A stretch of DNA of 14,895 nucleotides from assembly GCA_027364815.1 (NCBI GenBank), contig DAHXOQ010000004.1, positions 1-14,895 of the forward strand. Direction: 5' to 3'. This DNA comes from Acidobacteriaceae bacterium. GTDB lineage: Bacteria; Acidobacteriota; Terriglobia; Terriglobales; Acidobacteriaceae. The position numbers and the translations under genes were made by a program. Below the pieces are notes generated by a model that ran no database searches, was not told the DNA's origin, and was given only the letters and a program-made list of their open reading frames with translations. Below, piece after piece: positions 8,052 to 14,895 of the stretch. How positions within the stretch are numbered: position 1 is the first letter of the stretch; each line of letters starts with the position of its first letter.

Positions 8052-9020
8052 CTATGGTTCGAGCAGAATCTTCCCAGTTGTCTTGCGTGCTTCCATGTCG
8101 TTCTGTGCCTGGGCAACTTCGGCAAGCGGGTAGATGTGCTCGGTGCGCAGCTTGAGCTGGCCACTGGCAACCCAGTTCAGCACTTCAGTGGCGCGATGCT
8201 CGAGCTCGGCGTGTGTGGCGATGTAATGCCAAAGCGAGGGGCGCGTGACGTAAAGCGAGCCGCGCGAGTTGAGCTGGGTGAGATCGAAGAGCGGAACAGG
8301 GCCGCTTGATGCGCCGAAGAGAACCATCATGCCGCGTGGATGCAGACTGTTCAGGCTCTTGTCGAATGTAACTTTGCCGACGGAATCGTAAACCACATCG
8401 ACGCCTTTGCCATCTGTGATGCGCTTGACTTCAAATTCAAAATCTTTTTCGGTGTAGAGAATAACGTCGTCAGCGCCGGCTTCTTTAGAGAGCTCTGCCT
8501 TCTCGCGAGTGGAAACTGTGGTGATAACGTGCGCGCCAATGCGCTTGGCCATCTGCGTGAGCAAAAGACCGGTGCCGCCTGCGCCTGCGTGAATCAAGGC
8601 GGTCTCGCCCTTTTTGAGCGGATAAGTGGAGTGACACAGATAATGCGCGGTCATGCCCTGGAGCATGGCGGCGGCGGCCTGCTCGGGAGTGAGTTTGGCG
8701 GGAACCTTGACGAGTTGCGCGGCGGGAACAAGTGCGTACTCAGCGTAGCTGCCGAGGGCGCTGACAGAAGCGACCGAATCGCCAGCCTTGAAGCCTGTGA
8801 CGCCGGGGCCCAGCTCTTCGATTGTGCCTGCGGCTTCACTGCCGGGGATCATCGGCAAGGCGGCCTTGTAAATGCCTTTGCGAAAGTAAATCTCAATGAA
8901 GTTGACGCCGATGGCCTCAACGCGGATGAGTACCTGACCGGGGCCCGGCTCGGGAATGTCGAGATCAACAAGGCGAAGAACTTCTGATCCGCCTGTCTCA
9001 TGGATCTGTATAGCTCGCAT
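8052..9020 (-). CDS. qor: NADPH:quinone oxidoreductase, zinc-free MDR family (QorA-like)
   Basis: A 322-residue cytosolic medium-chain dehydrogenase/reductase, matching the usual length of about 324 for QorA. The N-terminal GroES-like fold includes NFIEIYFRKGIY (40-51) and PGSEAAG (59-65). The Rossmann part has IHAGAGGTGLLLTQ (143-156) and the QorA-like VTRPSLWHY (258-266). The Cys/His zinc ligands of alcohol dehydrogenases are absent. By family it reduces quinones with NADPH; the physiological substrate is unknown. An in-frame ATG at 9068 would add 16 residues, but the conserved start is MRAIQIHE at 9020. No clear Shine-Dalgarno precedes either start. It lies 9 nt upstream of cobB and 83 bp downstream of the yihY-like gene, all on the minus strand, so a three-gene unit is possible. 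Confidence 0.9.
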   Translation of the reverse strand: MRAIQIHETGGSEVLRLVDLDIPEPGPGQVLIRVEAIGVNFIEIYFRKGIYKAALPMIPGSEAAGTIEELGPGVTGFKAGDSVASVSALGSYAEYALVPAAQLVKVPAKLTPEQAAAAMLQGMTAHYLCHSTYPLKKGETALIHAGAGGTGLLLTQMAKRIGAHVITTVSTREKAELSKEAGADDVILYTEKDFEFEVKRITDGKGVDVVYDSVGKVTFDKSLNSLHPRGMMVLFGASSGPVPLFDLTQLNSRGSLYVTRPSLWHYIATHAELEHRATEVLNWVASGQLKLRTEHIYPLAEVAQAQNDMEARKTTGKILLEP

Positions 9021-9103
9021 GGAGTAGAGGATGCACCCTGAGGGGGTGGTAAGGCAAGCATTTTGCAATCAAAAAAAGATATTGAAACGGAGGATGGATT
9101 GTA

Positions 9104-10108
9104 TCAGCTTTCAGTCTCGTGCAGTTTTGAAGCGAGGTTGCGATTGACGCTGAACTGCGCACCGGCAAAGAGGATGAGGCCGGAGATATAAGCCCAGAAG
9201 AGAAGGCTGACGGAGACGAAGAAGGGACCGTAGATGGCTTTCAAATCGAGATGGGGCAAAACGAGGACGAAGAGAAATTTTGCTGCGAGCCAGATGAGAC
9301 CGGTGATGACGGAGGTGCGCAGGACGGAGCGCCAGGGAACTTTGCAATTTGGCAGCAGCCAGTAAATGGCGAAGAAAAATGCGATGCATGCTGCGCCGCT
9401 TGAAAGTCCGAGCCAGATTGCGCTGATGCCTTTGAAAACGAAATTGTCAATATGGCCAAAAAAGACGAAGGTCAATATCTGACGCTGCACAGCATTGAGG
9501 AAGATGCTGATGAAGGCCAGCAAGACCATGAGGATTGCGAGGCCGAATGCGACGGACTGGTTATAAAGATAATTGCGGCTTTTGCGCACACCCCAGGCTT
9601 GATTGAGCGCAACTTCAAGCGGGAGAAAAATTCCCGTGCAGGAGATCAGAATGATGACGAGCGAGAAAAACTGCACCTTGTGATGAGGCACAATACTGGC
9701 GAGTTGAGTGGCAATCCAATCGTGATCTGTGGTGTTGGCGGGCATGAAATTATTGACCATTTCAGTAATGATGCCGGCCATCTGTGGCGAGTGAAAAAAA
9801 GCGATGGCGATTGTGTAGAGCAGAACAATAAAAGGAATAAACGAGATGATGGCGTTGGCGGCGACGCTGAAGGCGTAGGTGTGGACTTCGGTGTCGAGCA
9901 GATAGCGAATCAACACGGCGCCATTTTGCCGCAAAAGGTACCACTTGGAGTTTGCAGGTATCTCCGCATCCGCTTCGGTGGAGCCGGCGCTATGAACGGG
10001 TGTATTTATTTTGGTATCGGATGCCGGAATGTCGTTCACGAATTGCCTCAACTTTGATGCTAGCAGAAGGGTAGGAAGCGGGATTGACCGGTGGCGCATT
10101 GCGCTCAT
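9104..10108 (-). CDS. YihY/UPF0761 family inner-membrane protein
   Basis: A 334-residue protein of the YihY (formerly RNase BN-like/BrkB) family. Residues 1-60 are a hydrophilic cytoplasmic leader. About six membrane segments follow, near 84-105, 147-168, 186-206, 228-252, 265-285 and 293-318. Family-like features include AFSVAANAIISFIPFI (79-94), EVALNQAWGV (165-174) and IYGPFFVSVSLLFWAYISG (292-310). The molecular function is not settled; the old ribonuclease annotation is not supported for this family, and a transport or envelope role is only inferred. ATGs at 10108 and 10099 are both possible starts and neither has a good ribosome site. It diverges from the cold-shock gene and lies upstream of qor on the same strand. 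Confidence 0.88.
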   Translation of the reverse strand: MSAMRHRSIPLPTLLLASKLRQFVNDIPASDTKINTPVHSAGSTEADAEIPANSKWYLLRQNGAVLIRYLLDTEVHTYAFSVAANAIISFIPFIVLLYTIAIAFFHSPQMAGIITEMVNNFMPANTTDHDWIATQLASIVPHHKVQFFSLVIILISCTGIFLPLEVALNQAWGVRKSRNYLYNQSVAFGLAILMVLLAFISIFLNAVQRQILTFVFFGHIDNFVFKGISAIWLGLSSGAACIAFFFAIYWLLPNCKVPWRSVLRTSVITGLIWLAAKFLFVLVLPHLDLKAIYGPFFVSVSLLFWAYISGLILFAGAQFSVNRNLASKLHETES

Positions 10109-10206
10109 GAAGCGGAGATTTGCTCAGACCGGAGAGAAATGGCGATACAAAATGGTTGATGTAATCCTATACAAACTCAAAAAACAGGATCTACGCAATT
10201 TTTTTC

Positions 10207-10342
10207 TTGCATATCACGAAAATACCTGACATAACGAAAGTAGACGCATATCAACCCAATGAGTCGGAGTTAGCCCGAGTTACGGGCGAGTCACAATGTC
10301 ATTGTGTGTTTTTGTTGTCACAAAAAAACAGGAGACTTTGCA
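10207..10342 (+). promoter_or_regulatory. Promoter and structured leader of the cold-shock gene
   Basis: A candidate promoter is TTGCAT (10207-10212), a 17-nt spacer and CATAAC (10230-10235), which would give a leader of about 100 nt, in line with the long leaders of many csp mRNAs. The leader holds two adjacent inverted repeats. CACAATG (10292-10298) faces CATTGTG (10300-10306) across one base. TTTTTGT (10309-10315) faces ACAAAAA (10320-10326) around a TGTC loop. AGGAG at 10330-10334 is a strong ribosome binding site 8 nt before the ATG. The A-T-only second hairpin could melt or form with temperature; this is inference. Confidence 0.4.
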
Positions 10343-10546
10343 ATGGAGCAGGGTGTAGTGAAGTGGTTCAACGGCGCCAAAGGATTTGGTTTTATACAGC
10401 GTTCATCCGGAGAAGATGTGTTTGTGCACTTCTCCGCGATACAGTCCAGCGGGTACAAAACATTGAATGAAGGCGAGGCTGTTCAGTTTGAGTGCCAGGA
10501 AGGCCCAAAGGGCTTGAATGCAGTCAACGTTTCGCGCATGGTCTAA
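10343..10546 (+). CDS. csp: Cold-shock domain protein (CspA family)
   Basis: A 67-residue single cold-shock domain, the usual full length for CspA proteins. RNP1 is KGFGFI (13-18) and RNP2 is VFVHF (26-30), the aromatic surface that binds single-stranded RNA and DNA. Members act as RNA chaperones that melt mRNA secondary structure, in cold or in normal growth. The ATG at 10343 is fixed by AGGAG 8 nt upstream; an in-frame ATG at 10304 would add 13 residues that do not fit the family. A Cys at 51 (FECQEG) is within the last strands. Whether this copy is cold-inducible cannot be read from sequence, though the long leader suggests post-transcriptional control. Confidence 0.96.
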   Translation: MEQGVVKWFNGAKGFGFIQRSSGEDVFVHFSAIQSSGYKTLNEGEAVQFECQEGPKGLNAVNVSRMV

Positions 10547-10579
10547 CTGCCGGAAACAACTAACATGACAATTTGCGTC

Positions 10580-10596
10580 GCGCATTCATGATGCGC
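10580..10596. terminator. Small stem-loop between converging csp and queG
   Basis: GCGCAT (10580-10585) and ATGCGC (10591-10596) form a perfect 6-bp stem around a TCATG loop. It overlaps the queG stop codon (10586-10588) and lies 34 nt past the csp stop. There is no T-run on either side, so it is at best a weak or factor-dependent end site. Confidence 0.25.
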
Positions 10597-11800
10597 CTGA
10601 TATCAACTTTGAGAGCGCCCATTGGGCCGCGCTTCGCAGAGCTGCGTCTTCAGCATGGGACCAATCGCGAAGTTGCTTTGCAAAGGCGGTTAGGCGCGTG
10701 TTGCCCATGACGATTGCGAGGTTGCGCCGAAAGCCGGAGAAACCTGTTCTGCGCACGGGCGAGCCATTGAAGAGCCGCTCGAAGCTGCTTTCGTCGAGCG
10801 ATGCCAGCCACTCGATGGATGGGTTGACGAGTGCGGTGCGCGGGACAAGTTCCGGATCGGCTGCAATGGGTGCTTTGCGATTCCAGGGGCAGACATCCTG
10901 ACAGATATCGCAGCCGAATATTTGCCGCCCCATGGCCGGCTTCAGGTCTTCTTCTGAGTTATTGGGTTCGATAGGTCCCTTGTGCTCGATGGTCAGGTAA
11001 GAGATTCAGAGACGCGCATCCATTTTGTAGGGTTCGTAGAGTGCGTGAGTTGGGCAGGCGTCGAGACAGCGACGACATGTACCGCATAGGTCGGGTTGGG
11101 TTAGAGCAGCTTTTTGCGCGAGTGAAACCAACTCAGGCAGTTCGATGGAAGTGAGCAAGACGCAGAGAAAACCCCACGAGCCGAGACGTGGATGAATGAG
11201 GCAGGTATTTTTGCCGGTCCAGCCAAGTCCCGCGGCTACGGCGAGTGAACGCTCGACGACTGGCCCGGTGTCAACGAAAGCGCGTGATTCGAAGTCGCCG
11301 AGTTGGGTTTTGAGTTGGGCCTCGACAGTGCGCAAGCGCTTCAGCAGGACGCGGTGATAATCGCTTGAGACGAGTTCAACATCCTGGGGTTTTTCGTCAG
11401 CCTCGGTGGGAATTTCGTCGGGCGATGCGGGGCGCTGATTTTTGCCGGCGAGTTTTTTTACCCATTTTCCGGTGATAGCATAGCGTGCGATCCAGCCGGA
11501 TTCCGCAGGTGTAGGGTCGATGGAGCCCGGCTGCGAGCTTTTGTAATTTGCCAGACAAACCAGGGCGGATTTTGCCCAGGGAAATGGTGTCGAGGGATTT
11601 GCCCGTTGATGTTTGCCATCGGCGGCGTGGCGGGTGAGCCATTCCATGGAGCCTGCATGGCCTGAATCAGCAAAGGATTCAAAGCGCCCGGCATCGCGAG
11701 TTTGATTCGGATGCGGCAACGCGACGAGGCCAGCCTCAGAGAAGCCTGCCTTGAGAGCGAAGTCACGCGCCAAATCCCGGATTGTGCGGCTTTCAGCCAT
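10586..11800 (-). pseudogene. queG: Epoxyqueuosine reductase QueG, interrupted by in-frame TGA (codon 265)
   Basis: QueG is a cobalamin- and [4Fe-4S]-dependent enzyme that reduces epoxyqueuosine to queuosine at the wobble base of tRNA. The frame from ATG 11800 to the stop at 10586 has 404 positions. Visible are VDTGPVVERSLA (176-187, with the likely catalytic Asp177), the first cluster motif CGTCRRCLDACP (Cys239, 242, 245, 249) and the second, CDICQDVCPWN (Cys297, 300, 304). At 11006-11008 a TGA interrupts the frame, and coding continues directly as ISYLTIEHKGPIE. The family has Cys-Ile-Ser-Tyr here, so TGA replaces a conserved Cys that I recall as a cluster ligand. Truncation would leave 264 residues lacking the second cluster. 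There is also an extra segment, about 113-146, not found in short QueGs. A nonsense mutation or base-call error is likeliest; selenocysteine is possible. A separate C-terminal protein from ATG 10933 would lack the first motif and could not act alone. Confidence 0.9.
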
Positions 11801-12194
11801 TGATGACAGTATCGCCGGAAGAGCCTCCTCTACAAACTATTGAAACAAAGATGCAAATGTTTTACATCGTGACATATTCAATGGTTTAGCCAGGGCCGGC
11901 AGAACTTCACCAGGCGACAAGGCATACCGCGCTACGATAAAGTTGAAGAGTGATTGTTTAACGCTTGCTTGCAGTGTGTAGCGCTAACTGTGATGGTCAA
12001 TACAGTCAGCACAGCGCCTTGAGAGCTATCATTTCTGGTTCGAAGAATCACCGCTAAAGGCACTCGGATAGCGGCTCAACTGGACAACTTATTTGAGTCA
12101 ATCTGCAGAGAAATCTGCATTGACAAAAGGAGTGGTCCGGATGCCTATGCCTGAGCACGATCTGCAGCGGAATAAACACGGAGGCAGTACTCGG
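11801..12194. promoter_or_regulatory. Upstream region of ppdK with nested inverted repeats
   Basis: No gene is seen in this 394-bp gap between the divergent queG and ppdK starts. It contains repeated forms of one short word. GCGCTAC (11929-11935) faces GTAGCGC (11978-11984) across 42 nt. TAGCGCTA (11979-11986) is an 8-bp palindrome. CCGCTA (12051-12056) faces TAGCGG (12069-12074) across 12 nt. ACTGT (11987-11991) faces ACAGT (12002-12006). These could be regulator sites or mRNA leader stems. I found no promoter with both good hexamers and spacing. Codons 12093-12194 are open in the ppdK frame but are probably leader, at least in part. Confidence 0.3.
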
Positions 12195-12197
12195 ATG
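12128..12197 (+). promoter_or_regulatory. Two alternative ribosome binding sites and starts for ppdK
   Basis: AGGAG at 12128-12132 stands 8 nt before an in-frame ATG at 12141. GGAGG at 12180-12184 stands 10 nt before an in-frame ATG at 12195. The second start gives MTQYVYFFGNG, which matches where the family normally begins; the first adds 18 residues without family features. Both sites look functional by sequence, so two forms of the enzyme are conceivable. Confidence 0.5.
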
Positions 12198-14873
12198 ACG
12201 CAATACGTTTACTTTTTTGGAAATGGCCGTGCTGACGGCGATGGCAAAATGAAGGATGTGCTGGGCGGCAAAGGTGCCGGTCTGGCGGAGATGACCAGCG
12301 CGGGACTGCCTGTCCCTCCCGGATTCACAATTCAGACAGAAGCCTGTCGCGAGTGGATGAAGGGCAAATTGAGCGCAGACGTGGAATCGCAGATGATTGC
12401 GGCACTCGAGAGGCTTGAGAAGCTGCAGGGTCAGAAGCTCGGCAAGGGAGATAATCCCCTGCTGGTCTCGGTCCGCTCAGGCGCAAAGTTCTCAATGCCC
12501 GGCATGATGGACACGATTCTCAACCTCGGGCTCAACGATGAGTCCGTAGAAACGCTTGCCAAGCTAACGGGCAATCCGCGTTTTGCGTACGATTCCTATC
12601 GCCGTTTGATCCAGATGTACGGCAGTGTCGTGCAGAATATTGAGAAGAAGCACTTCGAGCATATTTTTGACAGCGCCAAGAAGGCCGCCAAGATCAAGAT
12701 GGATTACGACCTCACCGCCGACCATCTGAAGAAGATCATCGTTGAGTACAAGAAGCTGGTTAAAAAGGAAACGAAGAAGGACTTTCCGCAGGATCCGCTC
12801 GATCAGCTTCGCGGCGCACGTAACGCCGTTTTTGAGAGCTGGAACAACGACCGCGCGAAGACTTATCGCCGCATCAACCACATTGACGACTCGATCGGCA
12901 CCGCAGTCAACGTGCAGGCGATGGTTTATGGCAACCTGGGCGAGACCTCCGGCACAGGCGTGGGCTTTACGCGCAACCCGGCAACGGGCGAGAACATCTT
13001 CTTCGGCGAGTACCTGATGAACGCGCAGGGCGAGGACGTTGTCAGCGGCGTGCGCACTCCGCTGCATATCAGCGAACTGGAGCGCGCGAACCCCGGCGTC
13101 TACAACCAGCTGAAGGAGATCACGAAGAAACTCGAAACGCACTATCGCGATATGCAGGATTTCGAGTTCACGATTCAGGATGGCAAGCGTTACATGTTGC
13201 AGACCCGCAACGGCAAACGCACGGGCATTGCTGCGGTACGTGTTGCGCTGCAAATGGTAGAAGAGAAGCTCATCACGAAGGAAGAAGCGATCTTCCGCGT
13301 AGAAGCCAACCAGTTGTATGACTTCCTCGTTCCGCGCCTCGATGAAAAGGGCGTCAAGGTAGAGGTTCTCGCGACAGGATTGCCAGCATCACCGGGCGCC
13401 TGCGTGGGTCAGATCGTCTTCTCTGCCGAGGAAGCAGTGAAGGCGCACAACAGCAAGAAGATGAGTTCCATCATTCTGGTTCGCGGCGAGACAACGCCTG
13501 AGGACATTGCCGGCATGGAAGTGGCGAACGGCATTCTTACCTCGCGTGGTGGAATGACCTCGCACGCAGCTGTCGTAACGCGCGGCATGGGCAAGTGCTG
13601 CGTTGCGGGGGCTGGTGATTGCGTGGTTGACGAGCACAAGAAGGAACTACGCGTGAAGGGCAAGACCTTCCGCCACGGCGATTGGATCAGCCTCGACGGA
13701 ACCACCGGCCGCGTCATCGGCAACAAGCTCAAGACGCTCGAGCCGAGCCCAAATGATCCTGAATTAGTGAAGTTCATGAGCTGGGTTGACCCGGTCCGCA
13801 GACTCCGTGTCCGCGCCAATGCCGACATTCCTCGCGACGCCAAGATGGCGATGCAGTTTGGCGCAGAAGGCATCGGCCTTTGCCGCACCGAGCACATGTT
13901 CTTTGCTGAAGACCGCATTGAGCACATGCGCGCGATGATTCTCGCCGAAAACGAGAAGGACCGCAAGGCGCCGCTGAAAAAGCTTTTGCCGATGCAGCGC
14001 GCTGACTTTGCGGGCCTCTTCAAGACAATGGGTTCACTGCCAGTGACGATTCGCCTCATCGATCCGCCGCTGCACGAGTTCCTTCCGAAGCGTGAAGAGC
14101 TGCTTGTCGAAATTGCAACCATCGAAGCGGGCAAGAAGCGCTCACCGAAGCTCAAAGCGTTGAAGAAGCTGCTTGCTCGCGTTGAAGAACTCCATGAGCA
14201 GAACCCGATGCTCGGGCTGCGTGGCTGCCGTCTCGGCATCACGCTGCCAGAGATCACCGAGATGCAGGCACGCGCCATCTTTGAGGCGGCAGTGATCGCG
14301 AAGAAGGCCGGCAGCAACCCACATCCGGAGATCATGATTCCTCTCGTCGGCGGTGTCGAGGAGATGAAGAATCAGGGCGAGATCGTTCGCAATGTGGCCA
14401 AGGAAGTCTTCAAGGAAAAGGGCGTTAAGGTCGACTATATGGTTGGCACGATGATCGAACTGCCTCGCGCAGCGCTCACCGCCGACCAGATTGCCGAAGA
14501 AGCCGAATTCTTCAGCTACGGCACAAACGACCTCACGCAGACGACCTACGGAATCTCGCGTGACGACATCAACAATTTCCTGCCGACGTACCTTCAGCAG
14601 GGAATCTTCAAGAACGATCCATTTGTCACGATCGATCAGCGTGGCGTTGGACAGCTTGTCAAGATGGCAACCGAGAAGGGACGCGCAACACGGGCGAACC
14701 TCAAGGTCGGCATCTGCGGCGAGCACGGCGGCGATCCTGAGAGCGTGAAGTTCTGCCACCGGACTGGCTTGAACTACGTCTCCTGCTCACCCTTCCGTCT
14801 GCTGACGGCTCGCCTTGCGGCGGCCCAGGCCGCGCTAGAAGAAAAGGGCGGCGTCGGCGGCGCAACGAAGTAA
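12195..14873 (+). CDS. ppdK: Pyruvate, phosphate dikinase
   Basis: A complete 892-residue enzyme that interconverts pyruvate + ATP + phosphate and PEP + AMP + pyrophosphate, feeding gluconeogenesis or running as a PPi-linked glycolytic step. The N-terminal nucleotide-binding domain starts at YVYFFGNG and includes LGGKGAGLAEMT (23-34). The swivelling phosphohistidine domain has SRGGMTSHAAVVTRG, with His457 as the phosphate carrier (His455 in the Clostridium symbiosum enzyme). The C-terminal PEP/pyruvate TIM barrel has YGTNDLTQTTYG and the catalytic Cys841 in GICGEHGGD. Length and all key residues are normal. Codon use is strikingly rich in AAG for lysine and in C-ending codons compared with the acyl ligase or receptor, as expected for a highly expressed gene. 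The start at 12195 follows family alignment; ATG 12141 or TTG 12093 would extend it. No PpdK regulatory kinase gene is adjacent in the window. Confidence 0.96.
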   Translation: MTQYVYFFGNGRADGDGKMKDVLGGKGAGLAEMTSAGLPVPPGFTIQTEACREWMKGKLSADVESQMIAALERLEKLQGQKLGKGDNPLLVSVRSGAKFSMPGMMDTILNLGLNDESVETLAKLTGNPRFAYDSYRRLIQMYGSVVQNIEKKHFEHIFDSAKKAAKIKMDYDLTADHLKKIIVEYKKLVKKETKKDFPQDPLDQLRGARNAVFESWNNDRAKTYRRINHIDDSIGTAVNVQAMVYGNLGETSGTGVGFTRNPATGENIFFGEYLMNAQGEDVVSGVRTPLHISELERANPGVYNQLKEITKKLETHYRDMQDFEFTIQDGKRYMLQTRNGKRTGIAAVRVALQMVEEKLITKEEAIFRVEANQLYDFLVPRLDEKGVKVEVLATGLPASPGACVGQIVFSAEEAVKAHNSKKMSSIILVRGETTPEDIAGMEVANGILTSRGGMTSHAAVVTRGMGKCCVAGAGDCVVDEHKKELRVKGKTFRHGDWISLDGTTGRVIGNKLKTLEPSPNDPELVKFMSWVDPVRRLRVRANADIPRDAKMAMQFGAEGIGLCRTEHMFFAEDRIEHMRAMILAENEKDRKAPLKKLLPMQRADFAGLFKTMGSLPVTIRLIDPPLHEFLPKREELLVEIATIEAGKKRSPKLKALKKLLARVEELHEQNPMLGLRGCRLGITLPEITEMQARAIFEAAVIAKKAGSNPHPEIMIPLVGGVEEMKNQGEIVRNVAKEVFKEKGVKVDYMVGTMIELPRAALTADQIAEEAEFFSYGTNDLTQTTYGISRDDINNFLPTYLQQGIFKNDPFVTIDQRGVGQLVKMATEKGRATRANLKVGICGEHGGDPESVKFCHRTGLNYVSCSPFRLLTARLAAAQAALEEKGGVGGATK

Positions 14874-14895
14874 ATACTGGCGGACGCAACAACAA

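Noticed and set aside
8340..8987. 215-codon open frame on the plus strand
   Set aside because: It is antisense to qor, with no recognised domain.
9030..9047. CACCC/GGGTG stem-loop just upstream of the qor start
   Set aside because: Only 5 bp with a 5-nt loop and no T-run or other context. I could not support a function.
10586..10933. Independent small ferredoxin-like gene downstream of queG
   Set aside because: The sequence between the TGA and ATG 10933 is also QueG-like (ISYLTIE), so this is the C-terminal part of queG and not a separate gene.
10948..11008. Bacterial SECIS element after the queG TGA
   Set aside because: By eye there is only a 4-bp UCGA/UCGA stem with a 14-nt loop and no GU in the first 50 nt. 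That is not enough to list as a feature.
13409..14335. 308-codon open frame on the minus strand, and a 229-codon one at 12564-13253
   Set aside because: Both are antisense shadows of ppdK, whose complete motif set and codon bias show which strand is coding.

Overview
This window looks like chromosomal DNA of an Acidobacteriota bacterium, probably of the Terriglobia/Acidobacteriaceae type. That is an inference from the gene set, not a database result. The main clues are a TonB-dependent receptor carrying an N-terminal carboxypeptidase-regulatory-like domain, an exported hexosaminidase of the kind common in that phylum, and a Gram-negative core-metabolism set (hom, ppdK, queG, a CobB-type sirtuin, yihY). 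I see no phage, insertion sequence, CRISPR, tRNA or rRNA. It is a mosaic of mostly unrelated housekeeping genes in short transcription units.

Left to right: a GH20-like beta-N-acetylhexosaminidase on the minus strand runs off the left edge (2-745). Opposite it is an 882-residue plus-strand protein (895-3543) that joins an acyl-adenylating ligase, an acyl carrier protein domain and a PlsC-type acyltransferase. It meets homoserine dehydrogenase (hom, 3552-4829, minus) tail to tail with 8 bp between stops. Divergent from hom is a TonB-dependent receptor (4991-7303, plus) broken by one in-frame TAA. Then come three minus-strand genes that may share a transcript: yihY-like membrane protein (9104-10108), quinone oxidoreductase (8052-9020) and a CobB-type deacylase (7326-8042). 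A cold-shock protein (10343-10546, plus) diverges from yihY behind a long structured leader. queG (10586-11800, minus) is split by one in-frame TGA. The right end is a complete pyruvate, phosphate dikinase gene (12195-14873, plus) with a 394-bp upstream region rich in small inverted repeats.

The most notable observations are the two genes each interrupted by a single in-frame stop with intact coding on both sides. In the receptor, TAA sits where a tyrosine-type codon would fit. In queG, TGA sits exactly where the family has a conserved cysteine that is, to my recollection, an iron-sulfur ligand. A nonsense mutation or sequencing error is the simplest reading. Selenocysteine at the queG TGA is a testable alternative, but I see no convincing SECIS hairpin. 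The second notable item is the ligase-carrier-acyltransferase fusion, whose domain order is reversed from Aas of E. coli and which contains its own carrier.

Functionally the window touches surface glycan breakdown, phospholipid acylation, Thr/Met/Ile synthesis, nutrient uptake, protein deacylation, tRNA queuosine formation and PEP/pyruvate interconversion. I see no single pathway linking them.
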